64,000 bases of DNA, taken from positions 1 to 64,000 of the forward strand of contig NZ_JROH01000018.1 of NCBI RefSeq assembly GCF_000786205.1, written 5' to 3'. Positions 26,230 through 34,864 of this stretch are shown piece by piece. The translations under genes and the position numbers were made by a program. Origin of the DNA: Sphingomonas sp. 37zxx (GTDB lineage Bacteria > Pseudomonadota > Alphaproteobacteria > Sphingomonadales > Sphingomonadaceae). The notes below the pieces were generated by a model. The model did not search any database, had not been told where the DNA came from, and saw only the letters and a list, made by a program, of their open reading frames with translations. Each line of letters begins with the position of its first letter. Within the stretch, counting starts at the first letter, position 1.

Positions 26230-27009
26230 ATGCGCGAAACCGGCCTGCCGATCATCGTCCGCCTCGACGGTAAGCCTGTCATCCTGATCGGCGAGGGCGA
26301 GGCTGCCGATGCCAAGCGCCGCCTGCTCGAACGTGCGGGCGCTGTTCCCGTGCCTGAAAGCGACACCGCGCGCCTTGCGATCGTCGCGCTCGACGATGGT
26401 GATGAAGCCGCGCGGATCGCCGCCGAACTCAAGGCGGCGGGCAAGCTGGTCAATGTCGTCGACCGGCCTGAACTGTGCGATTTCACGCTGCCCGCGATCG
26501 TCGATCGTTCGCCGGTATTGATCGCGGTGGCGACCGGCGGCGCGTCGGCTGGGCTGGCGGCGGCGCTGCGCCAGCGGCTGGAGGGGTTGTTGCCGCAAGC
26601 GCTCGGCCCGCTGGCGAGCGCGCTTGCCGCCGCGCGCGGGGCGATGCGCGAACGCTTCCCCGATGGCCGCGCCCGCCGCAACGCGATTTCGGACGCGCTG
26701 GGCGAGGGCGGGGCGCTCGATCCCTTTGGCCAGATCGATAGCGGCAGCGTCAATCGCTGGCTGGCGAACGAGCGCGGTGCCCGCTTGCCAAGGCTGGTGC
26801 GGATCGATCTGGTGTCAGCCGAGCCCGACGCGCTGACGCTGCGCGCGGCGCGGATGCTGGCGCAGGCCGATCGGGTCTATCACCGCCCCGGCGTGCCGCC
26901 AGCGATCCTCGATCGCGCGCGCGCCGATGCGATCCGCATCGCGTGTGCCGCGCCGCCCGTCGATCCGAGCGAGGGACTGTCGGTCGATCTGGCGATGCGC
27001 GGGCGGTAA
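26230..27009 (+). CDS. Siroheme synthase N-terminal-like protein (precorrin-2 dehydrogenase/ferrochelatase) with truncated methylase tail
   Basis: 259 residues. The first 110 match the CysG/Met8 NAD-binding domain (KPVILIGEGEAADAKRRLLERAG; LVNVVDRPELCDFTLPAIV; LIAVATGGASAGLA), and the middle matches the CysG dimerisation region (ALAAARGAMRERFPDGRARR). Residues 189-234 (VRIDLVSAEPDALTLRAARM and following) look like the first strand and helix of a uroporphyrinogen methyltransferase domain that then stops. It probably oxidises precorrin-2 and inserts iron for siroheme, with the methylase supplied elsewhere. It follows lysA after 26 bases. Confidence 0.8.
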   Translation: MRETGLPIIVRLDGKPVILIGEGEAADAKRRLLERAGAVPVPESDTARLAIVALDDGDEAARIAAELKAAGKLVNVVDRPELCDFTLPAIVDRSPVLIAVATGGASAGLAAALRQRLEGLLPQALGPLASALAAARGAMRERFPDGRARRNAISDALGEGGALDPFGQIDSGSVNRWLANERGARLPRLVRIDLVSAEPDALTLRAARMLAQADRVYHRPGVPPAILDRARADAIRIACAAPPVDPSEGLSVDLAMRGR

Positions 27010-27032
27010 GCTACCCTACGACCCGCCCCGGC

Positions 27033-27572
27033 TCACCGCCGCAGGAACGTGTCGATCTGCTGCATCATCACCGCAAGCTGCGAATCGGCATCGGCAAGCG
27101 GATTGCCGGGCGCTGCCGAATTGATTGCGACCCCCATCGGCGTCGGCCAACCCCGCAAGGCGTGGATGATCGTCCGCAGCGTCTGCAGCGTCGATACCGC
27201 CGCCTGCCATCCCGCCGCCACCGCGACGATCCCGACCGGCATCGAATCGAGATAGACGCGCGAATCGCCGCGCAGCAGCTCGATATGATCGAGCGCGTTC
27301 TTCACCAGCCCCGACAGCGATCCGTGATAGCCAGGCGACCCGATCACCAGCGCATCGGCGGTTCGCACCACGTCGAGAAACCGGACGATCGCGTCGTTGG
27401 AGAGCGCCTGATCGGGATCGAAATTGGGGAAGTCGATCGCGGCACCCGTCAGCAACGTCGTGCGTGCGCCCGCGCGCTCGGCATGTGCGAGTGCGGCGGC
27501 TAGTGCGCGGCTGGTGCCCGATTCGGCGCGGAGAGTGCCGCCGATGGCGACGATGTGGAACGGCTGCATCAC
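27033..27572 (-). CDS. NADPH-dependent FMN reductase family protein
   Basis: 179 residues with a flavodoxin-like fold: IVAIGGTLRAESGTSRALAA binds FMN phosphate, and ALVIGSPGYHGSLSGLVKNALD is the signature of the SsuE/ArsH/NADPH-FMN reductase family. It may supply reduced flavin or reduce quinones. It is convergent with the siroheme-synthase-like gene and lies just downstream of fliS on the same strand, but shows no functional link to flagella. Confidence 0.9.
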   Translation of the reverse strand: MMQPFHIVAIGGTLRAESGTSRALAAALAHAERAGARTTLLTGAAIDFPNFDPDQALSNDAIVRFLDVVRTADALVIGSPGYHGSLSGLVKNALDHIELLRGDSRVYLDSMPVGIVAVAAGWQAAVSTLQTLRTIIHALRGWPTPMGVAINSAAPGNPLADADSQLAVMMQQIDTFLRR

Positions 27573-27636
27573 TCACCCGCTACCGCATGCGGCGCGCCTG
27601 CGCCATGCCGACGTTTCGCTTGCTGCACCAAGTCGA

Positions 27637-28038
27637 TCAGCCGGCGCGCAGGCTTCGCCAGGCACCGGCAATTTCGGCGAGATCGCCGGCGGCGGTGCGG
27701 AAAGGGGCGGGGTCATCGCCGATGCTGGCGTTGACCACCTGTTGGCGGATGCCGCGATACAGCGTCGCCAGCGTTCGCGACACATCGCCGCCGCGCTCGA
27801 AATCAAGGCCGTTTTCCAGCGCGAACAGGATCGCGGTGGCGCGAGTCACCCGATCGCCCTTCAGCTTGAAATCACAGCGTTCGGTTGCCCAGGCGGCGAT
27901 ATTGAGCGAGCGCACCAGTTCTTCGTAGAGTAATTCGACCAGTTGATGCGGATCGGCCCCGCCGGTGCGGCTGGCCAGATCGATCGTGCGATAGGTCGCG
28001 GCGGGATCGCCGGCGAAGGCGGTTGCGTAGCGGGCCAT
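27637..28038 (-). CDS. fliS: Flagellin export chaperone FliS
   Basis: 133 residues of mostly helix with the FliS hallmark DPHQLVELLYEELVRSLNIAA and the central helix RATAILFALENGLDFERGGDVSRTLATLYRGI. FliS keeps flagellin unpolymerised in the cytoplasm before export. The ATG shares one base with the fliD stop, so the two are coupled. Both sit behind a sigma-28-like promoter at 29481-29507. Confidence 0.92.
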   Translation of the reverse strand: MARYATAFAGDPAATYRTIDLASRTGGADPHQLVELLYEELVRSLNIAAWATERCDFKLKGDRVTRATAILFALENGLDFERGGDVSRTLATLYRGIRQQVVNASIGDDPAPFRTAAGDLAEIAGAWRSLRAG

Positions 28039-29447
28039 TACGAACGCTGCGCGTTCCAGGCGTCGATCTGCTGGGTCAGGAAATCCTGCTGCGATTTATA
28101 TGCCGCCACCTTTGAATCCATGCTGGCGAATTGCTGGGTCATCCGGGTGCGGAGCTGTTCGCTGGCATCGGCGATGTCGACCCGCTGGTCGGCAAGATCG
28201 GCCTGTTGTGCCGAATAGCGGCTTTCGCTGGCCCCCAGGCCGGTGGTGCGATTGGTCGCGGTGGTGGCGACCGCCGCCAATGCGGCGGGCAGCCCCTTGC
28301 CGCTGGCGAACACCGCCTCGATCGCTGCCGGGTCGCTCGTCATCGTGCGAGCGAGGGTGGCGGCATCGATCCGCAGGCTGCCGTCGCGCTGGGTGGCGAC
28401 GCCGATCTGCGCCAAGGTGGTCGGCGATCCGGCGGGACCGCCGGTCACCAAGGGGGCCGTCACCAATTCACGCAGCGAGCGTTGCAGCGCCGTGGCCGCA
28501 TTATCCGATCGCAGCGGCCCGCCCATCGGGTCGGTCGCGCTGCGCAGGATGTTTTGCAGCTCGTTATAGGTCGCGACGAAATCCTCGACCGCCTGGGTCA
28601 GCGCGGCGGTGGGCGGGGTGCTGCCCAGCGTGACCGCCGCGCCGGGCCTTGCCGAAACGAGATCGAGCCGAACCCCCGGAATGATGTTGCTGATCGAATT
28701 GCTGGCGCGGCGCAGCGTTACGCCATCGACCGCGACGATGGCGTCGCGCGCGGCAGTGCCGATCGCGGTGCCGGTCTTGCCCATACCGACATCGAGGGCC
28801 GCCAGTTCGGGGGTGTCGGCGGTCAGGGTGAATGCCTGGCTATCGCCGGTCGCACCTTTCAGGATCAGCCGCGATCCCGCGCTGTCGCTCAGGATGCTGG
28901 CGGTGACGCCGGCATTGCTGGCGTTGATCGCGGCGGCGATACCGTCGAGGCTTGAATTGGCGGCATCGATCGTGATGGCGATGGCCGCGCCGGCACCTGG
29001 GGTAAAGCTGGTCATAGCGCCATCGGCGACGGTTGCGCTGCCGAAGGTAAGGGTCAGCGTGCCGGTGCCGATCGCGGCGGTGCGGTCGGGTTGGGGTGCG
29101 CTGTTCGATGCCTGTGCCGAGGCGATCTGGCGCACCTCGATCGCGGTGTCGATATTGGTGGGCGTCGCCCCCGAAAGCGCCGATGCCCGAAGCACCGAGG
29201 TGTCCGAGCTTGACGGCTGGGTCGACAGGGTGCCGCTACGCGACAGGGTGGCGAGTGCCGAGGAAAAGCCCGAAATCGCGCTTTTCAGTTCGGCTGCCGC
29301 TGAGACCTGAGCTGCCAATGCCTTGTCGCGCTGGTCGAGCGTCGCGGTCTTGTTGGCGAATTGCGCGTCGACCAGGCTGGTGACCAGCGCGCCGATGTCG
29401 ATGCCCGATCCGGTGCCGAGTGTCTTTGCAATCGATTCGATGGCCAT
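28038..29447 (-). CDS. fliD: Flagellar filament cap protein FliD
   Basis: 469 residues. The N-terminus (SGIDIGALVTSLVDAQFANK) and C-terminal coiled region (ESRYSAQQADLADQRVDIAD and following) are those of FliD, the distal cap that lets flagellin fold at the filament tip. The middle, residues about 80-340, is the variable surface-exposed part. It is preceded by a sigma-28-like promoter overlapping the end of flhB, which separates it from the fliK-flhB operon. Confidence 0.93.
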   Translation of the reverse strand: MAIESIAKTLGTGSGIDIGALVTSLVDAQFANKTATLDQRDKALAAQVSAAAELKSAISGFSSALATLSRSGTLSTQPSSSDTSVLRASALSGATPTNIDTAIEVRQIASAQASNSAPQPDRTAAIGTGTLTLTFGSATVADGAMTSFTPGAGAAIAITIDAANSSLDGIAAAINASNAGVTASILSDSAGSRLILKGATGDSQAFTLTADTPELAALDVGMGKTGTAIGTAARDAIVAVDGVTLRRASNSISNIIPGVRLDLVSARPGAAVTLGSTPPTAALTQAVEDFVATYNELQNILRSATDPMGGPLRSDNAATALQRSLRELVTAPLVTGGPAGSPTTLAQIGVATQRDGSLRIDAATLARTMTSDPAAIEAVFASGKGLPAALAAVATTATNRTTGLGASESRYSAQQADLADQRVDIADASEQLRTRMTQQFASMDSKVAAYKSQQDFLTQQIDAWNAQRS

Positions 29448-29480
29448 CGCGCAACTATTCCCCGGCGGTTGTCTTGATCA

Positions 29481-29507
29481 GGATCGACCGCGCGCGGCCT
29501 TTCTTAA
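29481..29507 (-). promoter_or_regulatory. Sigma-28 (FliA)-type promoter for fliD-fliS
   Basis: Minus strand: TTAAGAAA (29500-29507), an 11-base spacer, then GTCGATCC (29481-29488). This follows the FliA layout TAAAGTTT-N11-GCCGATAA with 5 of 8 matches in each half and exact spacing. It is 34 bases from the fliD ATG and overlaps the last codons of flhB. It matches the flgM promoter (49125-49151) in structure. Confidence 0.65.
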
Positions 29508-30640
29508 GCCGATTGCGGCGAAGCGTTGCCGTTTTCGTCGAAGCGCGCGCCCGGCGGCACCATCACCGGCGGCTGGATGCCGCCCGCCTTGGCGTTCACC
29601 CCAAAGACGAAGGCAAGGACGGTCGCGATCGCGAGATACAGATCGTCGCGCACCTCCTGCCCCTCGCGGCTGGTGTAATAAACGGCGCGCGCGAGGGTCG
29701 GATATTCGAGCACCGGCACCGCCATGTCGCCCGCCAGCTCGCGGATCGCCAGCGCGGTCGCGCCGCGCCCCTTGGCCACCACCACCGGCACCTGATCGCG
29801 CCCCTGTTCATAGCGCAGCGCGACCGCGAAATGGGTGGGGTTGGTCAGCACGACATGCGCCTCGCCCATCGCCTTGCGGAAGCCGCGCTTGGCCATTTCG
29901 CGCTGCCGCTGCCGCTGCGCGCCCTTGGCCTCGGGCGAGCCTTCGGTTTCCTTATGCTCGTCCTTCACCTCCTGCTTGCTCATCTTCAGCTTTTGCATGC
30001 GGCGAAACGCGACGATCGGCACGTCGATGCCCGCGATCGCGACCAGCCCTGCCGACATCCACAGCAGCAGCAAGGTGAGCTGTTCGCCAAGACCGCCCAG
30101 CGCCTGTTGCAGGTCTGACGAGACATAGCCGAGCGTCGATTCAGCGGTGCCGGCGAGCAGCCACCAGCCGATGCTGCCGAGCAGCACGACCTTGAGCAGC
30201 GACTTGCCAAGCTCGATCCAGCCCTGTGCGCCAAAGATGCGCTTCAGGCCCGCACCCGGATTGATCCGCGATCCCTTGGGCGCGAGCAATTTGCCGTTGA
30301 AGGCGATCGAGCCCAGCCCCGCCTGGCTGAGGATCGACGCGACGAAGGTGAGCATCAGCAGCCCGCCGACACTGGGGGCCAGCGTCCACAGCGCTTCGCC
30401 GATCGGGCGGAAGGGCTGGAAATCCTCGACATCGGCGCGCCCGAAGCGGAAGCCCGCCGCCATCACTTCGCGGCATGCACCCAGCACCGCCGGCCCCAGC
30501 AGCACCAGCCAGCTACACCCCAGCAGCACGACGATAGCAGTACCGAACTCGCGCGATTTGAGGATGTCGCCGTCGTCGATCGCCTTTTGCTTGCGCTTCT
30601 GGGTTGGTGCTTCGGTCTTTTCGCCGCCATTCTCCGCCAT
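29504..30640 (-). CDS. flhB: Flagellar type III export switch protein FlhB
   Basis: 378 residues: four membrane helices in the first 210 residues and a cytoplasmic C-terminus with the autocleavage site NPTH (about 265-268, VLTNPTHFAVALRYE). FlhB sits at the export gate and switches substrate class from hook to filament once FliK measures hook length. The start shares one base with the fliR stop (TGATG). The N-terminus GEKTEAPTQKRKQKA is the conserved FlhB lead. Confidence 0.95.
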   Translation of the reverse strand: MAENGGEKTEAPTQKRKQKAIDDGDILKSREFGTAIVVLLGCSWLVLLGPAVLGACREVMAAGFRFGRADVEDFQPFRPIGEALWTLAPSVGGLLMLTFVASILSQAGLGSIAFNGKLLAPKGSRINPGAGLKRIFGAQGWIELGKSLLKVVLLGSIGWWLLAGTAESTLGYVSSDLQQALGGLGEQLTLLLLWMSAGLVAIAGIDVPIVAFRRMQKLKMSKQEVKDEHKETEGSPEAKGAQRQRQREMAKRGFRKAMGEAHVVLTNPTHFAVALRYEQGRDQVPVVVAKGRGATALAIRELAGDMAVPVLEYPTLARAVYYTSREGQEVRDDLYLAIATVLAFVFGVNAKAGGIQPPVMVPPGARFDENGNASPQSA

Positions 30641-31413
30641 CAGCCCAGCACCAGCGTGCGGGCGGCGGTCAGCGCTTCGTCAATGATCACCAGCATGTAA
30701 TCGCCCATCGCCGGCATCGCGACGAACAGCGCGATGACGCCCGCGAGCAGGCTGGCGGGCAGCCCGACCGCGAACAGGTTGAGCGAGGGCGACGAGCGCG
30801 ACAGCATGCCGACGATCAGATTGAGGCACAGCAGCAGGAAGCCGACGGGCAACGCCAGCAGGAACCCGGCCAGAAACGCATAGCCGCCGAAAAACGCGAT
30901 GTTGCGAAGCGCCGCGACGCTGAGCCATGCCGCGCCCGGCGGCAGCACTTCGTAGCTTCGCACCACCAGCTCGACCAGCACGAGATGCCCGTCGACCGAC
31001 AGGAACAGCAAGGTCAGCAGGATCGACAGGAAATTGCCCAGCGCCGGGGTCGAGGTGCCCGATTGCGGATTGATCGCAGCGGCAAAGCCGATCCCCATCG
31101 ACGTGCCGATGACCTCGCTCGCCAGCAATGGCGCGGCGAAGGCGATTTGCAGGATGAAGCCAAGCGCGAGGCCGACCAGCGCTTCGGCGGCGATCGACAG
31201 GAAGGTTTCGAACGCAAAGACTTGTTCGGGCGCGATGATCGCATTGGTGTTCATCGCCAGGATGCCGATCGCGCCCGCCAGCGTGATCCGCACCGTCACC
31301 GGCACCGAAACCGCGCTGAACACTGGCGCGGCGACAAATGCCGCGCCGACGCGCACCATCGTGAAGATGAGCGTCCACAATGCGGGTTCGATCGAGAGGC
31401 CGAGTCCTAGCAT
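30640..31413 (-). CDS. fliR: Flagellar export gate protein FliR
   Basis: 257 residues with about six membrane helices; FIIxxxG-type segments and the conserved VFSAVSVPVTVRITLA near residue 40 identify FliR, part of the FliPQR export pore. Its start follows immediately after a palindromic REP-like element (31423-31526), which separates it from fliQ by 130 bases, unusual in an otherwise tightly overlapping operon. Confidence 0.93.
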   Translation of the reverse strand: MLGLGLSIEPALWTLIFTMVRVGAAFVAAPVFSAVSVPVTVRITLAGAIGILAMNTNAIIAPEQVFAFETFLSIAAEALVGLALGFILQIAFAAPLLASEVIGTSMGIGFAAAINPQSGTSTPALGNFLSILLTLLFLSVDGHLVLVELVVRSYEVLPPGAAWLSVAALRNIAFFGGYAFLAGFLLALPVGFLLLCLNLIVGMLSRSSPSLNLFAVGLPASLLAGVIALFVAMPAMGDYMLVIIDEALTAARTLVLG

Positions 31414-31422
31414 GGCAAAAAG

Positions 31423-31526
31423 TCCCCCTCCCGCGTGCGGGAGGGGTTAGGGGAGGGTGTGTCGACAAAGGTTCGGCTTCTGTTCGAACAGGCCCTCCCC
31501 CAGCCCCTCCCGCGAGCGGGAGGGGA
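31423..31526. repeat. REP-like palindromic repeat between fliQ and fliR (family A)
   Basis: Left arm 31423-31458 and right arm 31491-31526 are inverted copies of a C/G-rich unit; each arm itself contains a CCCTCCCGC...GCGGGAGGG hairpin followed by a TAGGGGAGGG-like tail. The same unit occurs at 55480-55580 upstream of flgH. No ORF or transposase lies within it. Confidence 0.85.
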
Positions 31527-31543
31527 GCAAGAAAAAGCACCCC

Positions 31544-31813
31544 TCACCGCACCAGATCCGGGATCCGCTCGAAAATACTGATCGTGAAATCACCGATCAA
31601 CGTCAGGATCATGCCGCCGAAGATCACCAGGCTGATCGCCACGACGATCAGCTTGGGCACGAATGACAAGGTCTGTTCCTGGATCGACGTCGCGGCCTGG
31701 ATCATCCCCAGGATCAGGCCCGACAGCAACGCGGGCAACAGGATCGGGGCCGACGCCAGCGCGAGGATCCACATCGCCTGGCGCGCGACGGTGAGGAAAT
31801 AATCGGCGTCCAT
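31544..31813 (-). CDS. fliQ: Flagellar export gate protein FliQ
   Basis: 89 residues with two membrane helices (about 15-40 and 50-75) and the FliQ pattern SGLILGMIQAATSIQEQTLSF followed by PKLIVV. It is a subunit of the FliPQR pore. It starts 15 bases after fliP. Confidence 0.93.
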   Translation of the reverse strand: MDADYFLTVARQAMWILALASAPILLPALLSGLILGMIQAATSIQEQTLSFVPKLIVVAISLVIFGGMILTLIGDFTISIFERIPDLVR

Positions 31814-31828
31814 CAGGCGCGCACCCCC

Positions 31829-32752
31829 CTAACTCACGAAACTATTGGCGAGCGATCCCATCGTCAGCGCCCAGCCATCGACCAGCACGAACAACAGCAG
31901 CTTGAACGGCAGCGAGATGATCGTCGGCGACAGCATCATCATGCCAAGGCTCATCAGCACCGTCGCCACCACCAGATCGATGATGATGAACGGCAGGAAG
32001 ATCAGGAAGCCGATCTGGAACGCGGTCTTGAGCTCGCTGGTGACGAAGGCGGGGAGCAGCACCGAAAAGGGTACGTCCTGCGGCGTGGCATAGGGGCCGG
32101 TCTTGGCGATGTCGGAGAACATCGTGATGTCCTTCTTGCGCGTCTGTTTGAGCATGAAGGCGTGGAGCGACTGTCCGCCGATCTCGATCACTTGCGTCGC
32201 GCCGATTTGCCCGGCGGCATAGGGCTGAATCGCCTGGGTATTAATCTGGCTGATCGTCGGGGCCATGATGAAGAAGCTGAGGAACAGGCTCAGGCCGATG
32301 AGCACCTGATTGGGCGGCGTCTGTTGCAGCCCCAGCGCCTGACGCAACACCGCGAGCACGATGATGATCCGGGTGAAGCTGGTCATCATCAGCAGGATGC
32401 TGGGCAGGATCGACAACAGCCCCATGATGATGAGGACTTGCAGCGACAGCGCCAGCGGTGCCTCGCCCCCTCCGCCAAGGTCGCCCAGCGCGCGGTCGAT
32501 GGCATCGCCGGCATTCGGGACGGCAGGCGCGCCGGGCGGGGCGACGGTCTGCGCGATTGCCGGATCGGCGAGGAGCAACACCAGCAACACCAGCGCAACT
32601 ACCGCCAGTATTTGGCATACGACCCTCACTCCGTTCGCACTGCGCTTGTCGAAGTGCCGTTTTTCTTCTCGACCGGCGAAAGAAGAGCCGTGCTTCGACA
32701 AGCGCAGTGCGAACGGGGTGAGGGCAGGTAGCCGCATCGATGCGCGCATCAT
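31829..32752 (-). CDS. fliP: Flagellar export gate protein FliP with repeat-derived N-terminal extension
   Basis: 307 residues from the ATG that overlaps the fliO stop (ATGA). FliP is normally about 245-260. The mature part is normal (LSLQVLIIMGLLSILPSILL onward, MTSFTRIIIVLAVLRQALG, DGWALTMGSLANSF). Between the start and the signal-like hydrophobic segment (ILAVVALVLLVLLLADPAIAQ, residues 48-68) lie about 34 residues encoded by a palindromic repeat (32623-32724) inserted in frame. Translation from GTG 32629, just inside the repeat, would restore a normal length of 266 but lacks a spaced Shine-Dalgarno. Which start is used is unresolved. Confidence 0.92.
   Translation of the reverse strand: MMRASMRLPALTPFALRLSKHGSSFAGREEKRHFDKRSANGVRVVCQILAVVALVLLVLLLADPAIAQTVAPPGAPAVPNAGDAIDRALGDLGGGGEAPLALSLQVLIIMGLLSILPSILLMMTSFTRIIIVLAVLRQALGLQQTPPNQVLIGLSLFLSFFIMAPTISQINTQAIQPYAAGQIGATQVIEIGGQSLHAFMLKQTRKKDITMFSDIAKTGPYATPQDVPFSVLLPAFVTSELKTAFQIGFLIFLPFIIIDLVVATVLMSLGMMMLSPTIISLPFKLLLFVLVDGWALTMGSLANSFVS
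32623..32724. repeat. Palindromic repeat inside the 5' end of fliP (family B)
   Basis: A 102-base near-perfect palindrome: 32-base arms 32623-32654 and 32693-32724 differ by one base. The core of each arm reads CTTCGACAAGCGCAGTGCG. The 38-base centre is itself partly palindromic. Units built on CTTCGACAAGC...GCGAACGG are familiar to me as scattered intergenic repeats in sphingomonads. Here the element keeps the fliP frame open. Confidence 0.88.
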
Positions 32753-33003
32753 TCGGCTGCCTTGTCGAGCAAGGTCACCCCGCCGCGACCCACGGATACC
32801 AACAGTCGCCGGCCTTCAAAATCAATCACCGCCAGCTTGAGCCCCGGCGACAGCATCATCGTCTCACGCACCTTCAGCAGCCGGTCGCCCTGGTTGCCCG
32901 GCAGCCGCGCTTCGAGCCGGCGCCACAGGAACAGGCACCCGATCAGCAGCCCGCATACCAAGGGCAGCAGTACCGCCAGCTTGAGGATATAGGACCACAT
33001 CAT
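32749..33003 (-). CDS. fliO: Flagellar biosynthesis protein FliO
   Basis: 84 residues: one N-terminal membrane helix (YILKLAVLLPLVCGLLIGCLFLW) and a small cytoplasmic domain with KVRETMMLSPGLKLAVIDFEGRRLLVSVG, the FliO/FliZ pattern. FliO helps assemble the FliPQR pore. It starts 1 base after fliN and overlaps fliP by 4 bases. Confidence 0.9.
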   Translation of the reverse strand: MMWSYILKLAVLLPLVCGLLIGCLFLWRRLEARLPGNQGDRLLKVRETMMLSPGLKLAVIDFEGRRLLVSVGRGGVTLLDKAAE

Positions 33004-33004
33004 C

Positions 33005-33298
33005 TCAGCGGACGCGCTTCTCGGGGCTCACCAGTTCGGTCATCCGCACGCCGAAGCGTTCGCCCACCGTCACCACTTCGCCGCGGCCGATCAGCGTGCC
33101 GTTGACGAACACGTCGAGCAATTCGTTCGACTGGCGATCAAGCTCGATCACGCTCGATTCGCCCAGCGCCAGCAATTCGCGCAGCGTCAGGTTGGTCGAG
33201 CCGATCTCGACGGTCAGCTTCACGTCGACGTCCTGCAGCAGCCGGAAATTGGCGGCGACTGCGGAGTCGACCGGGAATGCGCCGGTCATGTCGTTCAT
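33005..33298 (-). CDS. fliN: Flagellar motor switch protein FliN
   Basis: 97 residues, essentially the SpoA/C-ring domain (LQDVDVKLTVEIGSTNLTLRELLALGESSVIELDR and following). It forms the base of the C-ring with FliM and FliG and sets rotation sense. It overlaps fliM by 4 bases. Confidence 0.94.
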   Translation of the reverse strand: MNDMTGAFPVDSAVAANFRLLQDVDVKLTVEIGSTNLTLRELLALGESSVIELDRQSNELLDVFVNGTLIGRGEVVTVGERFGVRMTELVSPEKRVR

Positions 33299-34260
33299 GG
33301 ATAATCCTCTTCATCGAGTCGTTCGATCGCGTGCAGGCAAATCGCGGCATGGCCATTGGCCGATCCGACGATGCCGGTGCCCAGGCGATGCGTGCCGATC
33401 ATCACCGGCACATGCTGGCCAAAGCTGATCGGGATGACATCGCCTTCCTTTAGTTCGAGCAGCCGGCCAAGCGAGATGGTGGGTTCGGCCAGCACCGAAC
33501 GGACGGGAAACTTCACCGCCATCGCCGCGCGGGTGAGGCCGTTGCGCCATTCCGGTTCGGGCTCGGCGGTGCGGCCATGCACCTTGGCATTGAGCGAGGG
33601 GCCGATCGGCTTGAGCGCGGCGACCGGATAGACCAGATCGACGAACACCGGCTTGTCATTGCCCGCAGCGATGCCGAAGCGGGTGACGATCATCGCGTCG
33701 TCATCGTCGAGATTGGCGAGCATCGCACAGCTGGTTTCAGGATGTCCCGGCGCGAACGAAAGGCGCGCCACCGGCTCCCACGCGGCGGCGAGCGGTTCGG
33801 CGATCAGGGTGCCGATCCGCGTGATCATCGCTTCGGCAGCGGGGGACAATTCGCTTGGCATCGGATGCGGCGCATCGCCCGACCCGCCAAAGAACAGATC
33901 GAGCAGCTCCAGCGCGAATTTGGCGTCCATCACCATCAGCGCCTGCCCGGCGGCAGGCTTGGCAGTGGGCGACTGGATCGCCATCGGCAGCCAGACGGTG
34001 AGCCCCTTGGGCCGTTCGGCGCAATAATCGGCGAAGCGTTCGACCGACAATGGCTCGGCCCAGGTGCGGATCGCGCGGCGAAGCACCGGCTCGAACACCC
34101 CACGCATGCTGCGCGCCATTCGCGCCGACAGATGCTGGAGCGTGTGCAGGTCGCCGAACGGATTCAGGTTTGCGATCCCCAGCGCGGCGGTGTGCGCCGC
34201 ATCCTGCCGGGGACGTTCGCGCCGGTCGGACGCTGCATTTCCTGATGGGCCGTTAACCAT
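33295..34260 (-). CDS. fliM: Flagellar motor switch protein FliM
   Basis: 321 residues with the FliM middle domain (LNPFGDLHTLQHLSARMARSM; VMDAKFALELLDLFFGGSG) and a C-terminal SpoA domain (LAEPTISLGRLLELKEGDVI). The N-terminal CheY-binding segment usually seen as LSQxEIDALL is not evident; the protein starts with a polar stretch (MVNGPSGNAASDRRERPRQD). Binding of CheY-P may therefore differ, if it occurs here. Confidence 0.92.
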   Translation of the reverse strand: MVNGPSGNAASDRRERPRQDAAHTAALGIANLNPFGDLHTLQHLSARMARSMRGVFEPVLRRAIRTWAEPLSVERFADYCAERPKGLTVWLPMAIQSPTAKPAAGQALMVMDAKFALELLDLFFGGSGDAPHPMPSELSPAAEAMITRIGTLIAEPLAAAWEPVARLSFAPGHPETSCAMLANLDDDDAMIVTRFGIAAGNDKPVFVDLVYPVAALKPIGPSLNAKVHGRTAEPEPEWRNGLTRAAMAVKFPVRSVLAEPTISLGRLLELKEGDVIPISFGQHVPVMIGTHRLGTGIVGSANGHAAICLHAIERLDEEDYP

Positions 34261-34263
34261 GTC

Positions 34264-34848
34264 TCACTGAACAACGAAATTGGTAAAGTAGACGTTACCG
34301 ATGCCGCCAAAGCCTTCTTTTTCCTGCAAGGTGGCGTTGATCGCCTTGGCCAGACGCTTTTGCAGCGCGCGCTTGCCTTCGGTCGTGAAGACCTGCTCCT
34401 CGTCGGTTTCTCCCAGCGCCATCAGGACCGCCGATCGCACCGCGATTTCGTGCGTCTTGAGCGCTTCGATGACGCTGTCGTCATAGGGCGTGGACACGGC
34501 GAGCCCGATCTGGACGAAATGGACGCTGCCCGACAGGTTCGAGGTGAACTCCTTTTCGAGCGCGTAATAGTTCGACGCATAGCGATCGCCGCCTTCGCCC
34601 TTGGGCGGGGCCTCGCCGCCCGCCGCGCCTTCGCCTTCCTTCTTCTGCGCGCGCTTCTCTTCGTCCTTGGGAACCAGGCGCGGCCCTTCGGCCTTGGGCT
34701 CACCGCCGCCCAGCATGCCAGAGGCGCTGGCATATAGCCCCGCGCCGACGCCGCCGCCGACCAGCGCCACCAGGGCGACGCCGATGCCGATCAACTTGCC
34801 GATGCCGCCTTTCTTCTTGGCTGGCGCTTCGTCTGTCTTGTCGCTCAT
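34264..34848 (-). CDS. fliL: Flagellar basal body-associated protein FliL
   Basis: 194 residues: a membrane helix near 20-45, a charged Lys/Glu/Gly-rich linker (about 55-90), then the periplasmic FliL domain ending VLQ-type (NATLQEKEGFGGIGNVYFTNFVVQ). FliL surrounds the stator and supports torque. It lies between fliK and fliM in the second fli operon, 16 bases after fliK. Confidence 0.92.
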   Translation of the reverse strand: MSDKTDEAPAKKKGGIGKLIGIGVALVALVGGGVGAGLYASASGMLGGGEPKAEGPRLVPKDEEKRAQKKEGEGAAGGEAPPKGEGGDRYASNYYALEKEFTSNLSGSVHFVQIGLAVSTPYDDSVIEALKTHEIAVRSAVLMALGETDEEQVFTTEGKRALQKRLAKAINATLQEKEGFGGIGNVYFTNFVVQ

Positions 34849-34864
34849 GATCCAATATTCCTGC

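Noticed and set aside
31423..31526. CRISPR array or attachment site
   Set aside because: Only two inverted units with no regular spacers, and no integrase or cas gene nearby.
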